From Fistularia commersonii (taxonomy: Eukaryota > Chordata > Actinopteri > Syngnathiformes > Fistulariidae), in NCBI GenBank assembly GCA_037954325.1, contig JBBMNZ010000003.1:24122392-24186391 (forward strand): a stretch of DNA of 64,000 nucleotides, in the 5' to 3' direction. A model generated the notes under the pieces. The model was not told where the DNA came from. It did not search any database and saw only the letters and a list, made by a program, of their open reading frames with translations. Shown in pieces: positions 38,935-49,554 of this stretch. The position numbers and the translations under genes are program-made. How positions within the stretch are numbered: position 1 is the first letter of the stretch; each line of letters starts with the position of its first letter.

Positions 38935-38967
38935 AATAAAAGTCAGATGTTAAAACAACTTTTTATT
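38935..38967. terminator. Interlocked poly(A) signals of two convergent genes
   Basis: AATAAA on the plus strand at 38935-38940 (snoRNA host) and AATAAA on the minus strand at 38967-38962 (gtf2f2). Cleavage 15-25 bases downstream of each would make the two transcripts end within, or overlap by, about 20 bases. Confidence 0.7.
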
Positions 38968-39442
38968 GGGAGTCATTTCATTATAAAACAAGTGAAAATC
39001 CTTTCATAAAGTCTGCAGAGTGAAACATGAGATCAGTGCCTCGGGTGTTCGCTGTTCACATTTTGAGCAGAAAGTGTTCTGTCCAAATGTTAACCTTTTT
39101 AAGCAACGGGGCTTTTTCTTAAAGTGATCTGACATTGAGCCTCTCGCTCCGGGGACACACTTTCATTTGGCCCTGTATAGTTTACTTCACTCGTTCACCT
39201 TGATAGTGTGACACAAACCTCCTGGGTGCAACTTCATTTGTTCCCCTATGCTGTCCTTTCAGAAATAGCCTGTCTCTCCCAGGGAACTCTACCCTCGCCT
39301 TACATTACCCAGTGTTTTGACACTGTAGAAGTGTAGAAACATCAGGTGAGCTCGTAGCTTCAAAGGAAGTCTGGAAGGAGCCCCTTTGAGCTGTGTGTGT
39401 GTGTGTGTGTGTGAGGGGAGGGAAGCGGAGGGGGTCTCGGGC

Positions 39443-42078
39443 CTACTCGTCCGTCTTCTCCTCGCCCTGGTAATGCCGGTACTCTGGCTTCAGCTCCCAG
39501 GTGTTCTTGTGTGTGCCCTTGATGTTGTAGATGCCGATGTCGCGTAGAATTTCCTTCAGGTAGATCTGAAAAGGGAGCGAGGGGAGTACATTTCAAACTT
39601 GGGCCATGTTGCAGCATCAGCATCAAAATGGTTTGGGGCTTAAAAAATGTCCTTCAGTCCAACAAGCAACTTTGACTGTAAAACTGCTCTTTGGCAATTT
39701 GGTGTACTTAAAACTATAAACACTGCTGCATTGAATTGAAGCAAAGGGTTGACTGTGCCAATACTGGGATTTCAGAGCCCTCCATGGGTGCACTTGCGTA
39801 AGTTTAGTCTCTGACCTGCATCGGCCCCCCAAGCAGCCCTCAGGTCTTACCACAGGCTGTTTGGTAATGTCCACCAGGTCCTTGATGTTGTAGTACTGGT
39901 GCTTCTCAAAGGCAGAGAACAACATGTCCAACACCTGCTGCTTGTCAGCCCTGGCTCTCTTGCCCTCCTCTTTCTTTTTCCTCTCGTACTCGAGCTGCAT
40001 CCGAAAGCCAGAGGACAGACACAAATTATGCTAAGTGTTATTCAATGTCGCTTCATACAACATGCCGTTCCATAAGAAAGCACTACGAGCTACATGTTCA
40101 GTTAAGATGGCAAAGCTTTGGGTCACTGTTCTGACTGCTATTAATATGAATTGGAAGTTCTCCACGGTTGTGATTAACACATTATAAAACAATTCCAAGC
40201 ATCACCAATTTCAAGAGACACTTAAGCTAAACTCCAAACTAGTTGGTGTCTGAGCTGTGAAAGTGGAACAAGGGAATCAAAATAGTAAAAGGATATTCCT
40301 TACATTGTAGGCGTGATTGGCAACAGGTTTGTAGTTGCTGGTGACAGCTTTCGCCAGCTGCTGCGACAGTCTCACCGGCTTGGATGACTCTTCAATTTGT
40401 AACCTTAATGGATAGAAAGGACTCAAATTGTGAATCCCCCTTAAAGTGAGACTAATGCAGACGGCTAAAAATCACTCTTGCAAAGATACAGAAGTCCTTA
40501 AATAATAAATCAAATACTTGTCATGGCCATATTTTGCAGTTTTTATTTGTGTGCACTTTATCATAGTCAAAGAGTGAATTGAGTTTCTTTCGACGTGCAC
40601 TATCGCGCATACTCACCTCTTCAGCCGCATATAGCTTTCGCTGACCGCGGGCCTGCACTCTGCTCGCTGCACCACCACTCCCTCCAGGGCTATTTTGTCT
40701 GGGGGGGCAAAAGAGTGAACAGCAAGTTTACTAATAACTGTGGGATCCATGTATTTGGAAGGGTGAGCGGTTTCATGCATCCATCCAAGAGATCTTGAAT
40801 GAAAGCAGACGTGTTGTGTGAACAAACTGCGCAACTCCGTTATTTTTGCACGGTCCAAAATGCATGTGTGCGAATATCTTTCCAAGCACGAAGTCCTCCC
40901 GAGCTGGAAACCAAAAAATGTTAATGTAGAAACCGTAGCCAAGTATTGATAATCCTCTGGATGAGCTCCTCGTCATCGAGATGTTTTTTTGTACTCCAAA
41001 CACTGATTGGTTCATGGACAACAACACCATTTCACAGCAGCATCGCCAATGTTTGGCCAAAGTTACACCTGAATTTACTGGCTGAAGCTCTCTGGTCTTT
41101 AACCATCCCGTCCACTCCGTCTTTTTGTTATTACCAGAAATATCGCTCTGTAAGGACGTGCCATGACAAACGTGTCTCCGTGGTCAAAAACAACCTGCTA
41201 TGAAGATGCATTTCATCTGTGCATTAACAAACTGTCCGTCACGGTCTTCTGAAGTGTTTTTCCCTTGTCAGCCTGAGTGAAGAGTCTATTTCTGTCGATA
41301 TGCTTTCTGCACACTGTCGAATAGCCAGCAATAAACCAGCCAGTAATCCCCTCTCGGAAAGAGAAGCTGTTCGTTAGCAACAACTAAATCTACTCGCTGG
41401 TGTTTGTAAATGCTATGCAGTTGTGTGAACGCATGATAAGTGACAAGGCTGCACTAGTCATTCCCACAGGAAAAAAGAAAAGGAACAAGTCTGCTACCGC
41501 GACCAAAATGTCAAATGGAAATATTTACAAATGTATTTTAATTGTCCCTTAACCCCCCTTCAAGCCCAATAACCCTTTCTTCTGATGTTTTCAATAGAAA
41601 ATGCTTTTCTTCTCACCCGCTATCCGTGCTAGCATCGATGCTGAGCACATCAATGCAGACCAACTGTCAATAAGGCTTTTAGTGAGTACATATTTGTTTT
41701 CTCCGGCCGTAGGACAAGCAGAGCGGGGATGATAACGCAGCCCTGTTACCGCCAGACCCCGCCAAGTGGAGGCTTCCGTCTGGATTGCATCAAGTGTCAG
41801 TTCACGGCTGAGACGGCAGCGGGCAAAACCACAATACTCCAGGGAGAAGGACAACAGCTGGGCTGAAATTTCCGTGTTTGAATTGTCACTCCAAGAGATT
41901 CAAGGGAACTAAATTATCTTTCAGAGACAAAGCTTGTTCACGTCTGTTTGCTTCCTGAGGACCGAATGTTCTGTGCTGTAGGGGCCGCTGCCTGCAAATC
42001 AGCATTCTCTCTGCATTTTTGGATAGAATAGCTGAAAAACCTTTACGTACAAGGAAAAGAACTGAATATAGACCCCCC

Positions 42079-42109
<31 letters not shown>

Positions 42110-45100
42110 AAATAGCAGTCCATCTCCCACCCAAGACACCTTTAACCACCAGTAGTTCAAAACTGTGATGCTGACTGCATGGATGATTCATGCACAAATC
42201 CAGGGCTCGGCATTATTTACGTACAAAATCTGTCCAACCTGGCTGTACTTGGAGAACATGACTGAGGCCCAGTGGGTGAGAAAAACATTTCCATTAACAG
42301 CAAATCATATTCAAACTGCATCCGTCGCAGAAAGATGGGGAAAAAAAAAGTGTGAAGTCCCTTTTGTATCAACCATTAATTGACATTTATTCACCATCTG
42401 TCATATTTAAAGTGACTAAGACAACTACACTTTAAGAGTCTCCAAATCAAAACTGAAATTCTGTTTGAGTTCCAGGCTCAAGAATATACAAACAAAATAC
42501 GCTTACTGCATTGTGCGTAATTATGTCTTGTCATCTGCATCCTGATCTTTAATCCTTTTCGGCATTATAAGTTCTTTTTGAGTCTCGCACCAGCCTGCGT
42601 CTCCTGGGAAACGACGCAGGACCCGGCCGTTTTGTTTTTATTTTCTTGTGGTTGCTCAAGAGCAGACACCCCTTTGAAAACCGTGCCATTTGTGCCTCAG
42701 TTAACTTGCGTTCATTGCTTTATATTTTTTGGCCTCTTTTTCACGCCATCCTTCCAGCTTTCTATCTTACAGCACATCTTGGCAAACATTTTACGAGAAA
42801 TGCAGTCGCGGTAGAGTGCCAATCGTGTACTAGTGGACTCACGTCTGTTGGTTTGAAACGCTTTTGATTCTGTAGTATTTACTAATACTGGCCTGATTGA
42901 CAGAACAGAGACATGGTGAATCTGAGTAATTTTGTGCACAGATTATGACAAGTTCTTTGGACAAATTAGTCAATGACACCACACTGTTTGAGTAGGAGCT
43001 TTTTAGCTCCCAGTTGATGTTGTGCTGCTAAAAGGCTAACTGTACCCTGTTTATCTTCCCGATCCAGATAGCAGGGTACAGATCATAAGTGTATTGTTTT
43101 TTATTTTTTGGCTGAAAAGCAACAAGCGCTCGATACGTCTGACCCTCTTTGATGCGACTGATTCGCTTGCTGGCAAAGTGGTGAACTCACCTGGACCAGA
43201 CCCTGCCCCCGAACCTGAGCTGCTGCCATCAGATCTCTCTTCTGACTGGCCTACAGGAAGGGAGGGAGGGATGTTGAAATAAAAATGTAGGGGATGGAAG
43301 ACGAAGGGAGGGGGTCGAACAAATAAGAGCCACACCCAGGGTTTAGTTTCACACGAGAAGGGTTTCTGACAGACAGTATGAGTTCTGCTAAGCACACCAG
43401 CACACACGAAAGAAAAGCAAGCATGCCCACAAAAAAAGGTGAGCAGATACCCAGTCCAGACATGAGCACACATCTGCCACTAGGCTAAAAATATCTGAAA
43501 AAAAGCACCCACTAGCAAATGTCAAAAAGTACATTACTGAATTATTTAAGTTTCCAAGTTTAAGATGGAGAATAGATCCAAGTCCAGTCTTTAAAAGATG
43601 CTTTTTTGGATGGGTAACTTTTTTCTTTCACATTTTCTTTTTTTTTTTTAAATCTTTCATTAAGATACGAGTAGCGTGGCCACACACAAACACACAAAGG
43701 TGTACGAGTTGGCGTCCCAGTACATGCACAGAAGCACAAGCTCGCCAGCACCCACAGGAACAAACACCCACATTCAATTCAGAGGGCAGACAAGGCTGGG
43801 GAAAGTCCAACCAAACCAGGGGAACCAACACACAGACTTGATCAACCCCAAATCCACCAATGATTTGGGTTGATGCGGGTCGGGACCCAGTCTGCTATCA
43901 TGACTGGCACGGGACGGGACGGAAAAAACCTCAAACCACATATGAGCGACTGAAAAAATAAAGCAATGACACAGAAGTTCTCCTGTTTGTGGAGACACAA
44001 GCGCACATCAAACTTGAAACAAGTCAAGAGACAGGCTACCTCTCTTCTGAGAGTTCTCTTCTCCTCTACTGTCATTTCTCACGACATACAGTTAAGACTA
44101 GACAACCTCACACCTGAGGGAAGATCGACTGAGAGCTCACGACAGAAAGAGAAGCACAGCAAGCGAGAGAGAGAGACTGAATGGAGACAGCAAGCGTTAC
44201 ACGCCGGCACCTCCACCAAACCATACCTTACCTCCGGACTTTGAAGCTAGCGGTTAGTTTACGTCACAGAAAAAGAAACAAAACTTGTGTATCGCCAAGA
44301 GTGTCCTCACACTCGGAGGAGGAGGCGGCACACTCGGTATCCAGTTTGGCTGAAAGGATGAAAACGGAAGCTCACCCGATGAAGATTCGGTGAAGACCGC
44401 CAAAGTCTGGCCTCCGACCGTCTGCATGGTGAACGGATGCTCCTGAGGCGCGCACACGCTCTTGTCCTCGATGCCGTCGATCACAGTCAACTCTTCGTTC
44501 AAAGTAAAAGACACCTGAGATGGAAATGTCACCTTTTAAATGCGCAGGCCAAGACAAACTGAAACATGTATTAAACTAGAAAAGTATTCAGACAGACTTT
44601 GCCACAATTGTATGAGAAATGTGAATGTTTATTAGTCAACCTTTTCATGACGCGATACATTTAAAATCTCAGTTCTCAGTAAAACTGTCAATCCCCGAAG
44701 TTTAACCCAAATATTAAGAAATGATGAATGATGGGAGAATGAGGCCGGGGCAGTGTGTTGCTCAAATTTGACTCCACGTGCATGAAATGTGTCGAATTGC
44801 ACGACAGATGCTTGCCAATTGTTTGCATGGCATCTGTTTCAGACAACAACACTTACCTCTGCTTTTCCTTGGTTCCCTTTCCTTCAAAGTTGGGAAAAAA
44901 TGAGCGTCAATGTTAGTTTGGAAAAATAACTCAATTTCACAGTTTAAGAAAGACACCAGTTATCATGACACTTCAAGTGACATTTGCAGAAATCAACCTG
45001 TTCATTTTAGTGTCTCAATAGGTGAATTTAGGAAGAAAACAGCGTTGATCTTGTCTTTTACGAACTTTCACATACTTGCAGATTCGGAGTTTCCCGACCT

Positions 45101-45628
45101 CGCCTCTGCCACAGGCCTTTGCCCATTGCTGAGAAAGGTATTTGGGCACCTGCATCAAATTGAGAAACAAAATATATGGACGTGTTAAATGAATCAATAA
45201 GACAATAATCCACAGTCTACGAATAATCGGTAGTAAAACAAGGAAAGGTAAACAACCCGACAAGGGAATTTCCCATTCCACATGCGCACCTGTCTCCCAA
45301 AGGCTAGAAACGTTTATTTGACACCGTATACGAATAAGAATAAATTACCACACAGTTTCTCTTGATAAGTATTCACATAATTAACTGATTTATTCCGCAG
45401 TAAGAAGATCAGTGTTGAACCCTAACTTCGCTGGCTAGCAAACAGGCTAAAGCGAAGCTCACTGTATCAAGAGGTTAAGCTGCAGGACGGTTAGCTTTTC
45501 ATTCATTTACACAGAAAATAAGATATTCAGAAACCCAGGGGAGAAAATGGTTGTACACGCACCTTTACAAGCCATACGCCCGTATTTAACTTGGCTCCCG
45601 TTAAATCTACTTCTCCTTTATCTGACAT
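39443..45628 (-). CDS. gtf2f2: gtf2f2: TFIIF subunit beta (RAP30), complete
   Basis: Eight exons: 45628-45563, 45149-45076, 44881-44857, 44514-44376, 40698-40617, 40403-40304, 39994-39851, 39565-39443, totalling 753 nt and 250 aa (human 249). It reads MSDKGEVDLTGAKLNTGVWL, VPKYLSQQWAKA, VSFTLNEELTVIDG, VGGQTLAVFTESSS, VVVQRAECRP, RLSQQLAKAVTSNYKPVANH, EYERKKKEEGKRARADKQ, QYYNIKDLVDITKQPV and KNTWELKPEYRHYQGEEK, then stop. The N-terminal half dimerises with RAP74; the C-terminal half is the winged-helix DNA-binding domain. It acts in the nucleus in pol II preinitiation complexes. Exon 3 is a 25-nt micro-exon set by phase; its acceptor is the least certain. An extra in-frame exon is possible at 43191-43250. 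The start ATG is the first in the conserved reading frame. Confidence 0.95.
42073..42112. repeat. C27-A13 homopolymer block
   Basis: Twenty-seven C (42073-42099) followed by thirteen A in gtf2f2 intron 4. The transcript would carry T13 then G27. Confidence 0.9.
43191..43250 (-). CDS. gtf2f2: gtf2f2 candidate 60-nt cassette exon
   Basis: In intron 4 on the gtf2f2 strand a strong pyrimidine-rich acceptor (ctccctcccttcctgtag) and a consensus donor (ccag|gtgagt) bound exactly 60 nt. Phase 1 matches both neighbours. Inclusion would add GQSEERSDGSSSGSGAGSGP between VFTESSS and DKIALEGV; skipping gives ESSSDKIALEG, the same spacing as human ESSSDKLSLEG. The insert is Ser/Gly-rich, probably a flexible loop. 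I know of no such isoform. Confidence 0.5.
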
Positions 45629-46568
45629 GATGTAAATAGAAAACGGTTTAGCTAGCTAACTGCCGTAAACACTACAAAGACGCATAAAGCGGACAGCGAC
45701 ATACGGCGGCTCACGGGGTCCAAACCTTCAGCAGCAACCGAGTCATGAATGTAATATTAATAAGATTAATATGATAGATAAGCGCTTGTTTGTTTGACTT
45801 TCTGTCTTGTCTTTCTTTTAGGTTTTTTTTGTTGTTGAGTTTTCAAGACCACATAATAGACATTGCCGTATGAACAAACTTAACCCCGGAAAAGAAGGAT
45901 AGAATGCATGGATTGAATGGTAAATAGCAGTGTATTTGGCTTTGTCGAACTTGCATCATTCTGTTGATAGAAAGAAAATAGATTATATTAATGTAGACTT
46001 TTCGGAAGGACATTTATCATAGGGAGTAAGAAGCAGTAACTGTTTTGAGGTACATTGATTTCGATTCGTACCGTATCATTATTATTGTTGTGAGTAGCAG
46101 TGGTAACTGTAGTAGCAGTAGGTGTTGGAGTGGTGGAGGTTGTAGTAATAGTTATAGTAAAGTAGTGTTTATGTATTTATTTCAAACTTTATGTTATATT
46201 TTCAAGCATCTTATATGCTGCCTGATGTTTTTTGGAGCACATGCTGCATTCTCTATATCAGATATTTGGGTATTTTTGTTCAAGGACTTTAATTTATGAC
46301 CCTATTTATGTATTCCACAGCCCTAAAAGGGAATACCAAAATATTATGATGGACATCAGATACACCTCACGAGTCTTTTCTCACTTCCTGTTTCGGGTGC
46401 GCATGCCCGGATAGACCGGCAGCTGAAGCCGCGCACGCGCACTTCTTACAAAGATGGCGTCCCGTACTGCTACTCTTATGGATGCAGTTTGTTGATAGCG
46501 CTTTGTTTCAAAACAAACACAGATACTAGCGAAAAGCAAGCAAAGGCGACATCCGTCACCTCGCCAGC
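45629..46568. promoter_or_regulatory. Divergent gtf2f2 / gpalpp1 promoter region
   Basis: The two start codons are 940 bp apart, head to head. On the gpalpp1 side: an ETS-type site cacttcctgt at 46382-46391, an NRF1-type tgcgcatgc at 46398-46406, gcgcacgcgc at 46431-46440 and a YY1-type aagatggcg at 46451-46459. These are usual for TATA-less housekeeping promoters. Sequence 45750-46340 is A/T rich with no gene. Confidence 0.6.
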
Positions 46569-49554
46569 ATGTCTTCTAACCACTTCATGGGACCTGCTTT
46601 GCCCCCGGCGTTCAGAAAGGACAACGATGAAGACTCCGGTAGTGACAACGACTGTGAGTGCTCTTCTCCAACTACATGCTATCACTTTACTGAAAACATC
46701 AGATTGACTTTTTCATCCAGGAATTCCGTCATTTATTTCTCTTTTCTGAATCAGTTGCCGGCCCGGCTCTGCCCCCCGGCTACAAACGAGCGGATTTGTC
46801 CAGCTCGTCCGACAGTGAGTCGGAGGTGAACGTCAAAAGAGCCAAGACAGGCCACACAAGTGAGGACGGGCTGCAAGGGTAGGCTCGGCTCTCTAGAAAG
46901 GATTTCAATAACCGGTCAATGCAATTATACACAAATCATTGACAGCTTTCTCTGGGACAGGTTGGAGAACTCAAAACCACTTGACGATGATGATGGATTC
47001 TTTGGACCTGCCCTGCCTCCGGGATTCAAGAAAAAACAGAGTTCACCGGAGAGGTGAGCCGATCGAGAGCATATAAAGAAGGACAAATAAGGAGGGTGAC
47101 TTTGGCCTGCCGGGTCAGCAATGGAGAAGCTTTCACTTTGTGTCATTCTCTCAGGCCACCTGTGCTTGGACCAGCGTTGCCGCCTGGATTTCGCAGAGCA
47201 GCTCACGACAGCGATGATGGTGGTGAAGATGCCGGAGATGTCCCGAGACCCGCCCTGCCCCCAGGATACCAGGCCGACCCCTCCAGCAGTGAAGATGAGG
47301 ATGTCGTTGGACCAATGCCGGCCAAGGGTCCGGTTCAAGATACAGTGACCCTTGACATCGAGCGCAGGGCAAAGCAGATGAAAGACAAGTTGACTGGAGA
47401 GGTAAGTCCATCTACTGCTTGCTTTTTGTGATCATTCACCTTTTTGTGACCTGTCATCCGTGAAAAGGAATTACTGACAAAATTGTGTCTTAAAATCTAA
47501 AATATATTTAAGTAGGTGTTCTGTTCTCTTACTTCTTTTTAAAAAAAAGTTGTTTTTGAGGTTTATTTTCTCTATTGTCTATATAAAACTGTAATTTCCG
47601 GACTATTGAGCGCGCCTGAACTTAAGTTGCACCAGCTAAAAATAAATATATGTGTAGATATATCGGGCGCATTTGTCTGTGAACAGCAGGTGTCCATGTT
47701 GTAACATGAAATATTTACACAGAAACTTTAAATTAAATATGTACCAGTAACATCCACAGATACGTACTGGAAGTACTTTTTTCAGAACAGTGCCTGTAAC
47801 ACGGCTGATAAAAAAGATTAATGATAAATAAAACAGGGAAAAGTGCATCCATCCATTTTCTATCCTCGCTTTGTCCTTCTCTAGCTGATCGCTATCTTCA
47901 TCTACCTCCTGCGCACTAAAACCATTAAAGTCATCTTCTTAAGTATTGGAATTGAACAGCCTCAGAAATACTTTGTTGCATACTTTCTCTTTCTCTCCCA
48001 CGTTGTAGCTGATGAGGCTAAATGTTTTGGCGGCAGGAAGCTCGTTAGCCCATAGAAGACTATCGGCCAGAATAAAAGGAAAGGTGTACAAGACAGTGGT
48101 GAGACCAGCGATGATGTATGGACTAGAAACTGTTACAATGACCAAAAGACAGCAGGCAGAACTAGAGGTTGCAGAGATGAAGATGTTGAGGTTCTCTTTG
48201 GGAGTGACCAGGATGGATAGGATCAGGAATGAATCTATCAGAGGGACGGCACATGTTCGATGTTTTGGAGAGAAGGTCAGAGAAGCCAGACTGAGATGGT
48301 TCGGTCATGTACAGAGAAGAGATAGTGAATATATTGGTAGACGGATGCTGGAATTGGAGCTGCCAGGCAAGAGGTCTCGAGGAAGACCAAAGAGAAGATT
48401 TATGGACGTAGTGAGAGAGGATATGAAAGTAGCTGGTGTGAGAGAGGAAGATACAGAGAATAGGGTTAGATGGAGAAAGTTGACTCGCTGTGGCGACCCC
48501 TAACGGGAAAAGCCGAAAGAAGAAGAAGAAGAAGAAGAAGAAGAAGAAGAAGCTCGTTAGCCCCAAAAAATCTATAAATGAGTCGCATCATTGTTTAATC
48601 AGCAGTGTTCAACGCATGTGGCAAAAGTACCATCCTATAGTCTGGAAATTACAGTACCTTTTTTTTTTTCGCTGTTGGAACAGGATGCTCCTGAGGTCGT
48701 GACCAGAGAGACGTGGATGACCGAGCTTCCTCCCGAGCTGCAGCACATCGGTTTGGGGGCTCGGTCTTTCAAGAGAAGGTCTGGTCCAGAGAAAGGCGAC
48801 CGCTCCATTTGGACCGACACTCCTGCAGACAGGGAACAAAAGACCAGGGTAGGTGTCTCAGAAAATGTTTTCTTTTTTACTTTGTAATATTTTTAACTAG
48901 TGCAGTAGCCCCCCTTTGAGTTTTCAGCAATTCTCTGATTTATTTTTGACAAACAGGAGCGCCTTGAAGCAAAGGAGAAGGGCCAGGTCGAGAAAGAGAG
49001 CACCCCACAACCCTCACGGAAGGATTTGGAAATGGTAGAGAAACTGGCAAAGTATAATGTAAGTTGTGGTACCAGCTATTACCATAATAAAGTTGCATAA
49101 TATGGAAATGAATACATACAGAAATAAATGTATGTATGTATATGGTTCTGAAATGGCTATTTGGTAGAGTGGTCACTTCTGACTTCCAACAACTGGTACT
49201 TTCGGATCTTCGGTGACTGAATTGCACTTTTTGTAAATCGGTTTAGATAAAAGCGTCTGCCAAATGACTGTAATGTAATGTAGCGTACATGTTTTTATAT
49301 GAAACGTAAAAAAAAAATATGTACCTTGTTCTCAGGAATCTACACGTCCTGAGTCTCTTATGAGTTTGCACGCAAAGAAAATGAAAGAACAAGCAAAGCA
49401 AGAGGGAGACAAGCCAGCAGAGAGGAGGCCGTTCGATCGTGATGCCGACCTGCAGGTCAACCGATTCGATGATGCGCAGAAGCAGCGGCTGCTGAAGAAA
49501 TCTCAGGACCTTAACTCACGGTTCTCCCACAGCAAAGACAGAATGTTCCTTTGA
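46569..49554 (+). CDS. gpalpp1: gpalpp1: GPALPP motif-containing protein 1, complete
   Basis: Seven exons: 46569-46653, 46755-46878, 46961-47053, 47155-47401, 48684-48848, 48957-49058, 49336-49554, totalling 1035 nt and 344 aa (human about 340). The N-terminal half carries the namesake repeats MGPALPPAF, AGPALPPGY, FGPALPPGF and LGPALPPGF, a degenerate RPALPPGY and VGPMPAKGP, spaced by acidic Ser/Asp/Glu stretches. The conserved second half has ETWMTELPPELQHIGLGARS, FKRRSGPEKGDRSIWTDTPA and, at the C-terminus, PFDRDADLQVNRFDDAQKQ...NSRFSHSKDRMFL. The molecular role of the family is poorly defined. It is divergent from gtf2f2, as in human. Intron 4 (47402-48683) is enlarged by nested transposons. 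The start is the first ATG after the NRF1/YY1 promoter and begins MSSNHFMGPALPP. Confidence 0.93.
47586..48656. mobile_element. DNA-transposon relic with GTAATTTCCGGACTAT ends
   Basis: Left end ctgtaatttccggactattg and right end tatagtctggaaattacag are inverted. The interior matches the tanc1-intron copy at 1400-2075. Non-coding. It contains the LINE insertion at 48052-48549. In gpalpp1 intron 4. Confidence 0.65.
48038..48563 (+). mobile_element. 5'-truncated RTE-like LINE with 14-bp target duplication
   Basis: Target duplication AAGCTCGTTAGCCC at 48038-48051 and 48550-48563 brackets a 498-bp insert. It encodes an open, unbroken end of an RT protein (VVRPAMMYGLETVTMTKRQ, RLRWFGHVQRRDSEYIGRRM, RGRPKRRFMDVV) and finishes with a short 3' end and (GAA)n tail. 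Fish RTE-type LINEs end this way; I infer the clade from memory. The intact frame and exact duplication point to a recent insertion. Confidence 0.8.

Larger units (their letters stand above)
36983..38955 (+). ncRNA. Spliced 5'TOP-like host gene of two H/ACA snoRNA candidates
   Basis: Exon 1 about 36983-37043 (donor act|gtaagt). A possible exon starts at 37664 after ctctctccag. Further exons are 38067-38134 (cttcag|gct ... tcag|gtttgt) and 38597 to about 38955, with AATAAA at 38935-38940. The ATG at 37014 opens only a short frame whose continuation depends on the splice choice and resembles nothing I know. Frames in exons 38067 and 38597 join in phase with each other (about 60 codons) but not with exon 1. 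I therefore call it a non-coding snoRNA host. It is convergent with gtf2f2, the position and orientation of TPT1 in human, yet no TCTP sequence is present. An unrecognised small protein remains possible. Confidence 0.55.
39995..44375 (-). other. gtf2f2 introns (largest 40699-44375)
   Basis: Non-coding apart from exons 5-6 and the cassette candidate. In human the single-exon KCTD4 gene lies in this gene's neighbourhood; no BTB-domain frame is visible here on either strand. No other RNA or gene recognised. Confidence 0.5.

Noticed and set aside
39045..39371. Short plus- and minus-strand open frames within tanc1 introns and 5' half of the window (e.g. 772-1284 plus)
   Set aside because: They overlap real tanc1 exons on the opposite strand or run through CAC/GTG repeats. 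No splice logic or family match.
40699..44375. KCTD4 in the large gtf2f2 intron, as expected from human gene order
   Set aside because: No BTB-like frame of adequate length on either strand.
48012..48503. 163-codon open frame as a novel gene in gpalpp1 intron 4
   Set aside because: It is the C-terminal part of a LINE reverse-transcriptase protein, with target duplication and (GAA)n tail.
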